A stretch of 64,000 bases of DNA from contig NZ_LN890656.1 of the NCBI RefSeq assembly GCF_900066015.1, positions 1 through 64,000 on the forward strand, given 5' to 3'. Origin of the DNA: Candidatus Promineifilum breve. GTDB lineage: Bacteria > Chloroflexota > Anaerolineae > Promineifilales > Promineifilaceae. Made by a program: the position numbers and the translations under genes. Positions 49,529-58,900 of this stretch are shown one piece after another. Within the stretch, counting starts at the first letter, position 1, and every line of letters starts with the position of its first letter. The notes under the pieces were generated by a model. The model saw only the letters and a program-made list of their open reading frames with translations, was not told the origin of the DNA and made no database searches.

Positions 49529-50815
49529 TTATTCTTCAGATAGTAGTTCTAGCCCGCGCAGGACCTGGGTGTCCTCGATGGCCGGCAGCGTCTCGGCCGT
49601 CAGCTCGTCGGCCGTTTCGGGCACGGTCAATTGCACCGGGCCGCTCAGCTCCACCACCTCATCGGGCACAATGCCCTGCCGCCAGATGACCCGGCCCTCG
49701 GGCGTCAGCCATTGCTCGGTCGCCAGCAGGATGGCCGAGCCGTCGGACAGGCCGAACTCGTTGAGCACCGTGCCCGTGCCGAAGGTCGTCTCGCCCACCA
49801 GCGTGGCCCGGCCGTGGTCTTGCAGCGCGCCGGAGACGATCTCGCTGGCGCTGGCCGTGCCCTGATTGATGAGCACGACCACCGGCAGCGTCGTGGGGTT
49901 GTCATTGCTGGTGCGTTCATCGCGCACGTCGCCCTGGGCGTCCTGGCGCAGCACCACGACCGTGTCGGCCGGCAGGAATTGCCCGGCCACCTTCACGGCC
50001 TCGTCCAGCAGGCCGCCGGGATTGTTGCGCAGGTCGAAGAGGATGCTGGTGGCGCCGGCGGCGGTGGCCTCGGCGATGGCCGCGCCCAGTTCGTCGCCCA
50101 CGCCGCGGCTGAACTCGGCGATGCGGACGTGGGCCGTGGGGCCGGGAGCGGCCGTCGTGCCCGGCAGCATGGCCCAGGTGACGTTCTCCAATTCGATGCG
50201 CGCCCGCTCGATGGTCAGCACCACCTCTTCGCTCGTCTCGGGGTCGAAGAAGGTGATGGTCACTTCGGTGCCCGCCGGGCCGATGATGCGGTCGATGACC
50301 TCTTGCAGGGTCAGGCCGGCCATGTCCTGGCCGTCCACTTCCAGGACGATGAAGCCGGAGCGCACGCCGGCGGCCTGGGCCGGGGAGTTGTCGATGGGCG
50401 AGACGACGGTCACGAAGCCGTCGCGCATTTCGACGTAGGCGCCGATGCCCTCGAATTCGCCGGCGGTGCGGTTGTGCTGGTCGGTGACCATGCGGGGGGT
50501 CATAAAGCGGCTGTGGCCGGTGTCGCCCAGGCTATCGACCATGCCGGCCAGCGCGCCGTCCTGCAATTGGGCGGTGGTGGCCGCGTCCTGATCGACGAAA
50601 TTCTCCTGGATGATGACGCGGGCCTCGTCCAGCAGGGCGTCGTTCAGCCCCACTTCGTCGGCCGCGCCGCCGCCGCCGAGCAGGTTGCCGCGCAAGACGG
50701 TCCGGTCGAACAAAATGCCGCCCACGAAAAAGGCGGCCACCAGGATCAAAACGAGCGCCCCGGTCAGGCAACCTGATGGGCGCTTGGGTGGTGTATAGGG
50801 TTGATAGTCTGCCAT
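49529..50815 (-). CDS. S41 carboxy-terminal-processing-protease-like protein (CtpA type)
   Basis: 428 residues from ATG 50815 (an ATG 15 bases upstream is possible). One membrane helix at about 17-38, then a helical segment, PDZ domain (about 105-190; GIGAYVEMRDGFVTVVSPID) and tail-protease domain. RNNPGGLLDEAVKVAGQFLP and the nucleophile in NQGTASASEIVSGAL are clear. The segment that normally carries the catalytic Lys (FGKG) reads GETTFGTGTVLNEF, with Thr instead. It may use another base, or be inactive and bind substrates only. Confidence 0.85.
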   Translation of the reverse strand: MADYQPYTPPKRPSGCLTGALVLILVAAFFVGGILFDRTVLRGNLLGGGGAADEVGLNDALLDEARVIIQENFVDQDAATTAQLQDGALAGMVDSLGDTGHSRFMTPRMVTDQHNRTAGEFEGIGAYVEMRDGFVTVVSPIDNSPAQAAGVRSGFIVLEVDGQDMAGLTLQEVIDRIIGPAGTEVTITFFDPETSEEVVLTIERARIELENVTWAMLPGTTAAPGPTAHVRIAEFSRGVGDELGAAIAEATAAGATSILFDLRNNPGGLLDEAVKVAGQFLPADTVVVLRQDAQGDVRDERTSNDNPTTLPVVVLINQGTASASEIVSGALQDHGRATLVGETTFGTGTVLNEFGLSDGSAILLATEQWLTPEGRVIWRQGIVPDEVVELSGPVQLTVPETADELTAETLPAIEDTQVLRGLELLSEE

Positions 50816-51009
50816 CGTCAACTCATCCATTCCTTCCGTAAAAAGTCAAAATCCGGGGCAGGGGTCAGGCGATGAACAAAGGGTCAGTCAACAGGCAAAA
50901 GGAGTTGGATGGGAAAGCCTGCCCCGGACTTTGTGAATCAACGCCCACAGGATAGCACGGCCGCGCGCGTTTGGTCTTTAAGGCAATATTGGCGCTACCT
51001 TATGCGGAA

Positions 51010-51110
51010 CTTAAGGAAAGGATGAAGTATGAAGGATGAATTATGAATCGGCGGCGCCTTCTTCCTTCATAATTCATCCTTCATACTTCATCCTTTCCAA
51101 TTCATCCTTC
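51010..51110. repeat. Inverted ATGAAGG/TTCATCC repeat block
   Basis: AAAGGATGAAGTATGAAGGATG units face CTTCATAATTCATCCTTCA units between two same-strand genes. (Shown as pieces of no more than 20 bases: GGATGAAGTATGAAGG and TAATTCATCCTTCATAC.). Confidence 0.8.
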
Positions 51111-51389
51111 CTACTCCATGCCTAATGAGAACATGCTCTCCAAATCATGGCGCGAGAAGGCGCGGAAGGCGATGAGCGTCTCCGAATAGGTGACGCCCTC
51201 GACCTTGAGCATGTGCTCGGTCACCAGCGCGGCCAGCGCCTCATTGTCGCGCACGCGCAGGATGGCGACCAGATCGTATTGGCCGCCGACGGAGTAGACC
51301 TCGGCCACGCCGTTCAACTCGGCCAGCGCTTCGGCCACTTCGTTGACCAGCCCGCGGCCGACCCTGAGCAAGACTACTGAATTTACCAT
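51111..51389 (-). CDS. Stand-alone AsnC/Lrp ligand-binding (RAM) domain protein
   Basis: 92 residues covering only the RAM domain: SVVLLRVGRGLVNEVAEALA, VAEVYSVGGQYDLVAILRV and VEGVTYSETLIAFRAFS. The DNA-binding HTH of AsnC/Lrp is absent. Such single-domain proteins assemble into octamers, bind amino acids and may modulate other regulators. Repeats fill the gaps on both sides. Confidence 0.88.
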   Translation of the reverse strand: MVNSVVLLRVGRGLVNEVAEALAELNGVAEVYSVGGQYDLVAILRVRDNEALAALVTEHMLKVEGVTYSETLIAFRAFSRHDLESMFSLGME

Positions 51390-51404
51390 CGCACGTCCTT
51401 GAGA

Positions 51405-51482
51405 AAATTAGGAATTAGGAATTAGGAATTAGGGGAGCGCGTTCTTCATTCCTAATTCCTAATTCCTAATTCGTAATTATTA
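51405..51482. repeat. Inverted AATTAGG/CCTAATT repeat block
   Basis: GAATTAGGAATTAGG units face CCTAATTCCTAATTCG units. Contains the TAA stop of the PPK2 gene at 51480-51482. Confidence 0.85.
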
Positions 51483-52415
51483 GAACCTATCCGGCACAAA
51501 CGTCTGTTGATCCATCGGCGGCCGAATGTAGCCGCTGGCCGGTTTGCGGGGCGGCAGTTCCATCGGCGGCGGCAGGATGTTCTCGTAGGGGATTTGGCTC
51601 AGGATGTGGCTGATGCAGTTGAGCCGCGCCCGCTTCTTGTCGTCGGCGTTCACCACGTACCAGGGCGATTGCTTGGTGTCGGTGAAGTCGAACATGCGAT
51701 CCTTGGCCTGGGAATAGGCCACCCACATATCGCGCGATTTCATGTCCATCGGGCTGAGCTTCCAGCGCCGCTTGGGGTCGGCCGCGCGCTGCTGGAAGCG
51801 GCGCTCCTGCTCCTCGTCGCTGACCGAGAACCAGTATTTGAGCAGGATCATGCCGGAGCGCATGAGCATCCGCTCGAACTGGGGGCAGGAGGCCAGGAAC
51901 TCGCGGTACTGTTCCTCGGAGCAGAAGCCGTGGACGTATTCGGTGATGGCCCGCGTGTACCAACTGCGGTCGAACAGGCACACCTCGCCGGCGGCGGGCA
52001 GCTCGGCCACCCAGCGCTGGAAGTACCATTGCGACTTCTCGCGGTCGCTGGGGATGCCCAGGGCGACGATGCGGATGACGCGCGGGTTGGTGGTCTCGGT
52101 GATGCGCTTGATGACGCCGCCCTTGCCGGCCGCGTCGCGCCCCTCGAAGACAATGCCGATGCGCAGCCCCTTGTCCTTCACCCAATACTGAAGCTTGACC
52201 AGTTCTTCCTGGAGCTTCAGCATCTCCGCCTCGTAGAACGCTTCCTTCAGCTTGCCGGCCGAGGTGTAGCGTTCGTCGTCGGCAGCGGCCGAGCCGCTGG
52301 GGGCGGTGTTGGCCCAGCGGCCGTCGGGCACGGTCTCCAGCGCGGCCTGATCAGCCTGGGCCGCCGGTTCGGCAGATTCCTTGTCCTTGCTGTTTTTCTT
52401 GTCTTTTTTGGCCAT
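51480..52415 (-). CDS. ppk2: Polyphosphate kinase 2
   Basis: 311 residues. PPK2 motifs: Walker A FEGRDAAGKGGVIKRIT, Walker B-like LFDRSWYTRAITEYVHGFC, lid VSDEEQERRFQQRAADPKRR and KLSPMDMKSRDMWVAYSQAK. It transfers phosphate between polyphosphate and nucleotides (GDP or ADP). The N-terminal 55 residues are a charged Lys/Glu-rich and Ala-rich tail. It fits with the phosphate-uptake operon at 17-22.8 kb, though far from it. No Pho box is evident upstream. Confidence 0.92.
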   Translation of the reverse strand: MAKKDKKNSKDKESAEPAAQADQAALETVPDGRWANTAPSGSAAADDERYTSAGKLKEAFYEAEMLKLQEELVKLQYWVKDKGLRIGIVFEGRDAAGKGGVIKRITETTNPRVIRIVALGIPSDREKSQWYFQRWVAELPAAGEVCLFDRSWYTRAITEYVHGFCSEEQYREFLASCPQFERMLMRSGMILLKYWFSVSDEEQERRFQQRAADPKRRWKLSPMDMKSRDMWVAYSQAKDRMFDFTDTKQSPWYVVNADDKKRARLNCISHILSQIPYENILPPPMELPPRKPASGYIRPPMDQQTFVPDRF

Positions 52416-52475
52416 GTTGCTCCTGCGGGTGATGGGGTAGTTTTATCCTAATTGCGCCGGTTCTGCCATAGTGAA

Positions 52476-52605
52476 GAGGGACACAGAGGACACGGAGGAG
52501 TCACAGAGTTACACAGAGAAATTAGGACAACTCATCATTTACTCTGTGCTCTCTGTGACTCCTCTGTGTCCTCTGTGTCTCCTCTTTTCTCTCTGTGTTT
52601 TTCCC
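52476..52605. repeat. Inverted ACACAGAGG repeat block
   Basis: GACACAGAGGACACGGAGG units face CTCCTCTGTGTCCTCTGTG units. Separates divergent ppk2 and the slyD-like operon; nothing gene-like in the gap. Confidence 0.85.
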
Positions 52606-52628
52606 CAAAAAATAGTTAAAAATACCGT

Positions 52629-52657
52629 TTGACATCAGCTTGACACTTCGCTATAGT
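52629..52657 (+). promoter_or_regulatory. Strong sigma70-type promoter of the SlyD-RRM operon
   Basis: Consensus TTGACA at 52629-52634, 17 bases, TATAGT at 52652-52657. A second TTGACA at 52640-52645 has no -10 at proper spacing. Start expected near 52664. Confidence 0.75.
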
Positions 52658-52698
52658 AGATATTGACTGGTGTGAGTAGTTGCTCGGACGGGTACGTG

Positions 52699-52735
52699 GC
52701 CGCCAGGACTTATAAAAGTCGCAGGCGGCTTTTTT
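52699..52735 (+). terminator. Intrinsic terminator inside the SlyD leader
   Basis: GCCGCC 52699-52704 pairs with GGCGGC 52724-52729 and inner GACTT 52707-52711 with AAGTC 52716-52720, loop ATAA, followed by six Ts. It lies about 70 bases after the predicted start and 70 bases before the gene, so it should end a short RNA or act as an attenuator. Confidence 0.75.
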
Positions 52736-52805
52736 GTTAGGCCCCGACCGGCCCGGGCCGCGCAGGCCCATGATTTACCGGCAGCACACTGGGCTAGGAG
52801 ATTGT

Positions 52806-53315
52806 TTGACGAAGGAATTTGAGCAGGACTCCGCCGTAGCCGACGGCATGGTTGTCAGCCTGGCGTACACACTGCGCCTTGATGACGGTGAGGAAGTCGA
52901 TTCGGCCGCCAGCGACGACCCCCTTGTTTATTTGCACGGCGCCCAAAACATCATCCCCGGATTGGAGCAAGCCCTGACGGGCCTGAAGGTCGGCGACAAT
53001 CGCCGCGTCAGCGTCAATTCGGTCGATGCCTACGGCGACTTTGATGAAGAAGCGTTTGAGTTGGTGCCCTATGACGCCTTCCCGGCCGACGTCGACCTGG
53101 AAGAGGGCATGGGCCTACGGATGGTTGAGAGTGGCACGGGCCGCCAGGTGGAGGCCACGATTGCGGAACTGCGCGATGAGGGCGCGCTCCTCGATCTGAA
53201 TCACCCCCTGGCCGGAGAAACCCTGCACTTCGACGTTGCGATCGTTGGTTTACGCCGGGCGACAACGGATGAAATCGCCCACGGGCACGCCCATAGTGCC
53301 GATCACACACACTAG
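52806..53315 (+). CDS. SlyD-like FKBP peptidyl-prolyl isomerase
   Basis: 169 residues if started at TTG 52806, which has AGGAG five bases upstream; ATG 52848 is an alternative. VVSLAYTLRLDDGEEVDSAA, PLVYLHGAQNIIPGLEQALT and DNRRVSVNSVDAYGDFDEEA match SlyD, a fold with a chaperone insert (YDAFPADVDLEEGMGLRM). The end GHAHSADHTH is a short His-rich metal-binding tail. It folds proteins and can bind nickel. It sits behind a leader with its own terminator and before an RRM gene, probably one operon. Confidence 0.85.
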   Translation: MTKEFEQDSAVADGMVVSLAYTLRLDDGEEVDSAASDDPLVYLHGAQNIIPGLEQALTGLKVGDNRRVSVNSVDAYGDFDEEAFELVPYDAFPADVDLEEGMGLRMVESGTGRQVEATIAELRDEGALLDLNHPLAGETLHFDVAIVGLRRATTDEIAHGHAHSADHTH

Positions 53316-53342
53316 TAATACTTTGGGGTTTGAAAAAGGAAG

Positions 53343-53735
53343 ATGAAAAAGCTTTACGTTGGTAACTTGCCGTTTGACACGGATGAAGAGCAGATTCGCG
53401 AACTGTTTTCCACCTATGGTGAGGTACGTTCGGTCGATATGATCAACGACCGCGACACGGGCCGTTTCCGCGGCTTCTGCTTCGTAGCGATGGACAACTC
53501 CGAGGCGGACGCGGCCACAGCGGCATTGAACGGGTATTCCTTCGGCGGTCGCCCGCTGAAGGTGAATGAGGCCAAGCCGCGCGAAGAGCGGCCGGCCGGC
53601 GCGGGCGGCGGCAATCGCGGTGGTTACGGTGGCAGTCGCCCCGATAACCGCGGCGGCGGCGGCGGCAATCGCGGCGGCTACAATCAGAATCGCGGCGGCG
53701 ATCGCGATCGCGACCGCGACCGGAATCGGTGGTAG
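53343..53735 (+). CDS. RRM RNA-binding protein with Gly/Arg-rich tail
   Basis: 130 residues. RNP2 LYVGNL and RNP1 RGFCFVAM are intact, with NDRDTGRFRG before RNP1, so single-stranded RNA binding is expected. Residues 85-130 are Gly/Arg/Asn repeats (GGGNRGGYGGSR, then DRDRDRDRNRW). These proteins are cold-induced RNA chaperones in cyanobacteria and relatives. GGAAG at 53338-53342 is the ribosome site. A terminator follows directly. Confidence 0.93.
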   Translation: MKKLYVGNLPFDTDEEQIRELFSTYGEVRSVDMINDRDTGRFRGFCFVAMDNSEADAATAALNGYSFGGRPLKVNEAKPREERPAGAGGGNRGGYGGSRPDNRGGGGGNRGGYNQNRGGDRDRDRDRNRW

Positions 53736-53771
53736 GATAAACTGTCAGACGGCGTAGACCATAGCATCCAG

Positions 53772-53809
53772 ACGGCGGTTGTCGGGTTTTCCGGCAGCCG
53801 CCGTTTTTT
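53772..53809 (+). terminator. Intrinsic terminator after the RRM gene
   Basis: ACGGCGG 53772-53778 pairs with CCGCCGT 53798-53804; the T-run is 53804-53809. Like the leader terminator at 52699, it is followed by GTTAGG. Confidence 0.8.
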
Positions 53810-53836
53810 GTTAGGGGCTGGCGTAGACCGCAATGA

Positions 53837-55690
53837 TTACGGCAGACAGTAATTGACCGCCACCTCATCGACGTACAGCCCCGTCACCCCACCCGTCCCA
53901 TTGTTGAACACCCCAAAATAGAGCGTCACCGCCTGGCCGCGGAAGGCGCTCAGATCGGCCGTGTGCTGCTGCCAGGCGCTATACCATTGGCGCTGGAAGA
54001 GCAGCACGTGCTGTTGACCGGCGCTGTCGAACAGCAGCACCATCTGCACGTCGTCGGTCAGTTGCGCCCGATCCAGCGGCGAGGTGGGCACGATGGCCGG
54101 CGGCGTCAGCTTGGCCCGCGTCCCGGTCGTCGTGGCGAAGAGCTGATAGCGCAACGTCACTGCCGCCGGCCCGGCGGGGATGGTGATCGTCTGCTGGGCC
54201 GATGAGTAGCTGTAGACGTTGTGCGGCGGGTGGACGATGCCCGCCCGCAAGGCCCGCGCCCCGCTGTAGACCGGGAAGGTGACGAAGCCGGCCGGGTAGA
54301 CCGTGTTGTTGATCTGCCAGGCGGCGTCACTCTCGAAGCCGCCGTTGGCGATCAGGTTGACGCAGCCGGGTGGGCGCGTGGGCGACGCCGTGGGCGTCGC
54401 GGTGGGCCAGGGCGTCGCGGTGGCCGGCGGGCGGGTAGGCGTCGCGGTCATTGGCGGGCGTGTGGGCGTGGACGACGCCGTGGGCGACGCCGTGGCCGTG
54501 GCGGTTGTTGTCGCTGTCGCCGTCGCCGTGGCCGTGGCCGTCGGCGTATTGGTCGGCGTGGGCGAAGGGGACGGGCCGTACATGAGCGCCGGCAGATAGA
54601 GCGGCCCGGCGGTGGGCGTCATCGTCGGCGTGGCCGTGGCGGTCGGCGTCATGGTGGGCGTGTCGCTGGCCGTCGCGGTGGCGGTGGCGGTCGGCGTGGT
54701 GGTCGTCGTCGGCGTGGCCGTCGTCGTCGGCGTGGCCGTGGGCGTGGGCGTATTGGTTGGCGTGGGCAGTGTGCCGGTGACGGTGGGCGTGGGCGTGGCG
54801 TCATCGGTGGCGGTGGCGGTGGGTGTGTCGGTTGCCGTGGCGGTCGGTGTGTCGGTTGCCGTGGCGGTCATTGTCGGCGTATCGGTCGGCGTAGACGTCG
54901 CGGTCGGCGTGGACGTCGCGGTCGGCGTGGACGTCGCGGTCGCCGTGGACGTCGCGGTCGGCGTGGGCGTCGCGGTTGGCGTGGACGTCGCGGTCGCCGT
55001 GGGCGTGGTGGTGGCGGTGGGCGAATGGGTCGGCGTGGGCGTGTTGGTCCTGGTCGGCGTGATGGTGGGCGTGCGGCTGGGCGTGGGCGTGCGGGTGGGG
55101 GTGGCCGTCGCCGTGGGGAACTGGTCCACCGAGACCGAGCCGTTGACGAAATCGCCGGCCACGACCATATCGTGGATGTCGGCGAAGAAGGGCGCGGGGG
55201 CGCTGAGGAAGTCGACGTCGCTGACCTGGAGTTCGGGAATCCAGGCCACGCCGAAATCGATGTCCAGCAGCCGGCCGGTGGGCAGCCGCTTATCCTCGGA
55301 ATCCTCGTTATAGATCAGCGTCTGGATGCGCCCTTCGTTGCTGACGATGGTGACATCAACCACGGCGCGATAGCCGGCGGGCAGATGGAACAGCAGGTCA
55401 TCGGGCACGCCGTCGCCGTCGTCGTCGTCGGGGTTGAGCATGAGCACCGTGGCGTCGTAGGCCAGCACGAAGAAGATGGTGTCGATGGCGTTGCCGCCGC
55501 TGACGAAATCGAGGGGCATGTTGACCCGGCCGCCGGCCACGGCCGGCACCATTTCGGCCGCCGTCAGGCTGGGCGCGGCATAGGGCGCGGCCAGCGCGCG
55601 GCCCGCTGTTGTGTCAATGGATGTCCCGTAAATCAGCCCCCCGATGAACGCGACCGCCAGAAAGAAGAAAATAGTTGCCCGTGCGGCCAT
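53837..55690 (-). CDS. Secreted protein with cohesin-like domain, Thr/Pro linker and C-terminal jelly-roll
   Basis: 617 residues from ATG 55690. Signal peptide or anchor helix at about 1-35. A cohesin-like beta domain at about 40-185 ([20 protein letters not shown], then [17 protein letters not shown]). Residues about 190-430 are a low-complexity Thr/Pro/Ala linker of TATPTPT type, with LYLPALMYG in the middle. The C-terminal 150 residues look like a carbohydrate-binding jelly-roll ([20 protein letters not shown], ends [12 protein letters not shown]). A cell-surface glycan-binding role is likely. A TATAAT box 11 bases upstream suggests a very short leader. Confidence 0.75.
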   Translation of the reverse strand: MAARATIFFFLAVAFIGGLIYGTSIDTTAGRALAAPYAAPSLTAAEMVPAVAGGRVNMPLDFVSGGNAIDTIFFVLAYDATVLMLNPDDDDGDGVPDDLLFHLPAGYRAVVDVTIVSNEGRIQTLIYNEDSEDKRLPTGRLLDIDFGVAWIPELQVSDVDFLSAPAPFFADIHDMVVAGDFVNGSVSVDQFPTATATPTRTPTPSRTPTITPTRTNTPTPTHSPTATTTPTATATSTPTATPTPTATSTATATSTPTATSTPTATSTPTDTPTMTATATDTPTATATDTPTATATDDATPTPTVTGTLPTPTNTPTPTATPTTTATPTTTTTPTATATATASDTPTMTPTATATPTMTPTAGPLYLPALMYGPSPSPTPTNTPTATATATATATTTATATASPTASSTPTRPPMTATPTRPPATATPWPTATPTASPTRPPGCVNLIANGGFESDAAWQINNTVYPAGFVTFPVYSGARALRAGIVHPPHNVYSYSSAQQTITIPAGPAAVTLRYQLFATTTGTRAKLTPPAIVPTSPLDRAQLTDDVQMVLLFDSAGQQHVLLFQRQWYSAWQQHTADLSAFRGQAVTLYFGVFNNGTGGVTGLYVDEVAVNYCLP

Positions 55691-55701
55691 GATTAGGGCC
55701 A

Positions 55702-55707
55702 ATTATA
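55702..55707 (-). promoter_or_regulatory. -10 element close to the start codon
   Basis: Minus-strand TATAAT at 55707-55702, eleven bases before the ATG at 55690, so the leader would be about five bases. Confidence 0.45.
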
Positions 55708-55747
55708 CGAGGTGGGGCGGTGGGGGGCAGGGAAGAAGACGTGAAAT

Positions 55748-55932
55748 GAATGACGAATGACGAATGACGAATGACGAATGACGAATGATGCACGGATGCC
55801 GACGCCGGTTCCGGCGGTCGATGTCCATCTCGCTATCGCTATCGCTGTCGCAATCGCTGTCGCAATCGCAATCGAAAGGCGAAGATCGATTACGATAACG
55901 ATTGCGATTGCGACAGCGATAACGATCGCGGC
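55748..55932. repeat. ATGACGA units and TATCGCTATCG inverted block
   Basis: GACGAATGACGAATGACGA units at 55748-55790, then CTATCGCTATCGCTGTCGC units facing GATTGCGATTGCGACAGC units to 55932. The same TATCG family is at 9267-9305. The 239-base gap has no ORF. Confidence 0.85.
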
Positions 55933-55941
55933 CCCACTGCC

Positions 55942-58900
55942 TTACTGCCCCAACGTCCACGGCTGCCGATATACTTCCATATTTCCCCCCCGGGTCGACT
56001 GAAACATCAACCACTGCCCATCGGGCGAGATGATCGGGAAATAATTGTCGCCGTCGCTGTCGGTCAGCCGGGTCGTCTCGCCGCCCTCGAACGGCATGGC
56101 ATAGATCTCGTAACGGCCGCCGCGCTCGCTCTCGAAGACTACCCAGCGGCCGTCGGGCGAAAAGGACGGGCTGGCATCGCGCCCCGCGCTGATCGTCAGC
56201 CGGCGCGGGTTGCCGCCGTCAATGTCCATGACGTAGATCTCATGGTCGCCCTCGCGGTTCGAGTAGAAGGCGATGTATTGCCCATCGGCCGAAGGCGTGG
56301 CAAAGCCGTCATATGTCCCGTCGTCGGTCAGTTGCGTTCGCCGCCCGTCCAGCGTCATCAGAAAAATCTCGTCGTTGTCCGATCCTTCGTCGTCGGCCGA
56401 ATAGATGAAGCTCTCCCCGTCGGGCAACCAGCGTGGATGATAGTCGAGGGCGTGATCGTTGGTCAATTGTTGCAGCATCTCGCCGGTGGCGGCGTCGAAC
56501 AGGTAAATGTCGCCGTCGCCGTCCCGGTTGGCCGAGGTGAGGAAAGAGCGGCCGTCGGGCGATAAGGCCGCCTGATAATGGTCATAAGGGCCGCTTGTCA
56601 ACTGCCGTCCCAGCCCGCCGCCGTTGGGGTCAGCCTCGAAGACCTGCCAGTCGTCGCCCATCTCCACCGACATGAGGATGCGCGACTGATCGGGGGCGAA
56701 GACGGCCGTGTAGTGGGACGTATGGGCCTCGTCGACGAACGTCAGTTGCACCAGCCCGTCGCCGCTCAGCGGGATCGGCGGGGCGGCCAGGCGGAGGCCC
56801 CCGCCGCGCGTCTGGCCCGTCCTGCCGTCCAGCGTCACCCGCACCGTCAGCGATCCGTCGTTATCGGCCGGGTTGTCGTCGTTCGGCCCCAGCCATAGCT
56901 CGCCATCCGCGGCGGCGGTGAAGGCCAGCCGCTCGCCCACGGCGAAGGGCGCGCCGCCACCGACCCCGCCGACCAGGGTCATGATCGGCCGGTCGGGCAC
57001 GGGGAAGGCCGGCTTCGAGGCCACCTGCGGGTCGCCGCCGCCGCCCACGGCCGGCCATTCGTCCCCCGCCCCGGCCCGCCAGCCGCCGCCGGCGACCTCG
57101 ATGACCACCGGCTGCCCGGCGCTGAGCATCAGGCCGGTGCTGGTGCGGGCGGTCGTGGCGCTGATGGTGATCTCGCCGTCGGGCGAGAGCGTGCCGGCCG
57201 CCCACGAGGGGTAGCCGCCACGCTCCGTCACCAGGCCAGGCTCCCCACCGCCGGCATCCATGATGTAGATGTTAGCTGTACCATCTGGTTGGTCGATGGT
57301 AAAAATGATCTGTGTGCCGTCAGCCGACCACGATGCGCCCCATTCCTCGGTTGGGCCGTTGTAGAGCAGCCGCGCATCGCTGCCATCGGCATTCATACTA
57401 TACAGGCCTGAGTTCGTACTGTTGCCGCGTTCAGAGATGAACAAAATTCTCGTGCCGTCAGGCGACCACTGAGGCGAATACTCATCGATCTGACTGTTAG
57501 TAATCTGTTGCCCGTTGCTCATATCGGCGTGGGACGTATAGATCTGAAAGAAATCCTCGCCTGGGACAGTGCCGTTAAACACCAATCGCCCGGTGCTGGA
57601 CCAGTCCGCGTGGGCTTCGTTGATTGCCGTTTCGGTCAACCGCTGCGGTTCGCCGCCACCGACATCGATAACGAAAAGGTCAGAACTATCCGTATTCGCT
57701 CCTAGCCAGGAATTGAAGAGAATCTCACGGCCGTCTGGTGACCAACTCGGCAATTCGTCCAGGGACTCGGCCGAGGTTAAGCGGGTCAGGTCGGTGCCGT
57801 CGCGATTCATCACGTAGATGTCGGTATTGTCATTGGCGCGCGACTGAAAAACGATGTGCTGACCGTCGGGCGAGACACGAGGGTATCTGTCCTCGGCCGT
57901 ATTGGAAGTCAATTGGCGCTGGTCTGAGCCGTCGACGTTCATGATGAAGATCTCATAGTCGCCGTCGCGGTTCGATTGGAAGACGATCTCATCCGGCAGG
58001 GGAGGAAGGACGACCGGCGCCGACCGATCGTCGACTGTCGGTTCCGGGGCGACGGTCGGCGGCACTTCGGTCACAGCCGCCACGGTCGACGTCGGATCCG
58101 GCGCGTTGCTCGTGGCGGTCGGCACTTGGACAACAGGCGTCGCCTCGTTGGCGGTCGAACCAGTCGGCCGCAACAGCGCAAACGCGGCCACCGCCAGCGC
58201 GACGACGGCCACAATGGCCCACAGCCAGGTCATCCGGCCGGACGGCGTACCGCCCGGCGTGGGAGTGGGGGTCGGGCGCGGCGTCGGCGACCGGGGCGGG
58301 GTCGCCACCCGCTGCCCGGTGAGGGCGCGCTGCAAATCGGCCACCAGCGCCGCGCCGGTCGGGTAGCGGTCATCGCGCCGCTTGGCCAGGGCGCGCCCCA
58401 TGACCGCCGACAGCCCCGGCGGCAAATCGGGCCGGCGGCTGCGGATGTCGGGGACGGGGGCCGAAATATGCTGGGCGGCCACCAGCAAGCCCGACTCGGC
58501 CCGGTAGGGCACGTCGCCGGTCAGCATCTCGAACAGGACGACGGCCAGCGAGTAGAGGTCGGCCCGGCCGTCAAGGTCGCGGATGCCCTGGGCCTGTTCG
58601 GGGCTGATGTAGTCGAACGTGCCGCGCACCGTGCCGGTGGCCGTCAGCCGGTTACTCTCGCCGGCGGCGGCCATCCAGGCGATGCCGAAATCGGACAGGT
58701 AGGCGTTGTCCTTGTCGTCGAAGAGGATGTTGGCCGATTTGACGTCGCGGTGGATGACGCCGCGGCCGTGGGCGTAGTCGAGAGCGGCGGCGATGCGCTC
58801 CAGGATGGGCAGGGCCGCCGCCGGGTGCATGGGCCGGTGGGCGATACGGTCATCCAACGCGCCGCCGGTCAGATAGCGCATGACCATGTAGGGCATCTGG

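Noticed and set aside
52734-52805. N-terminal extension of the SlyD-like protein starting at 52734
   Set aside because: It would begin in the terminator T-run with no ribosome site; the TTG at 52806 has a well-placed AGGAG.
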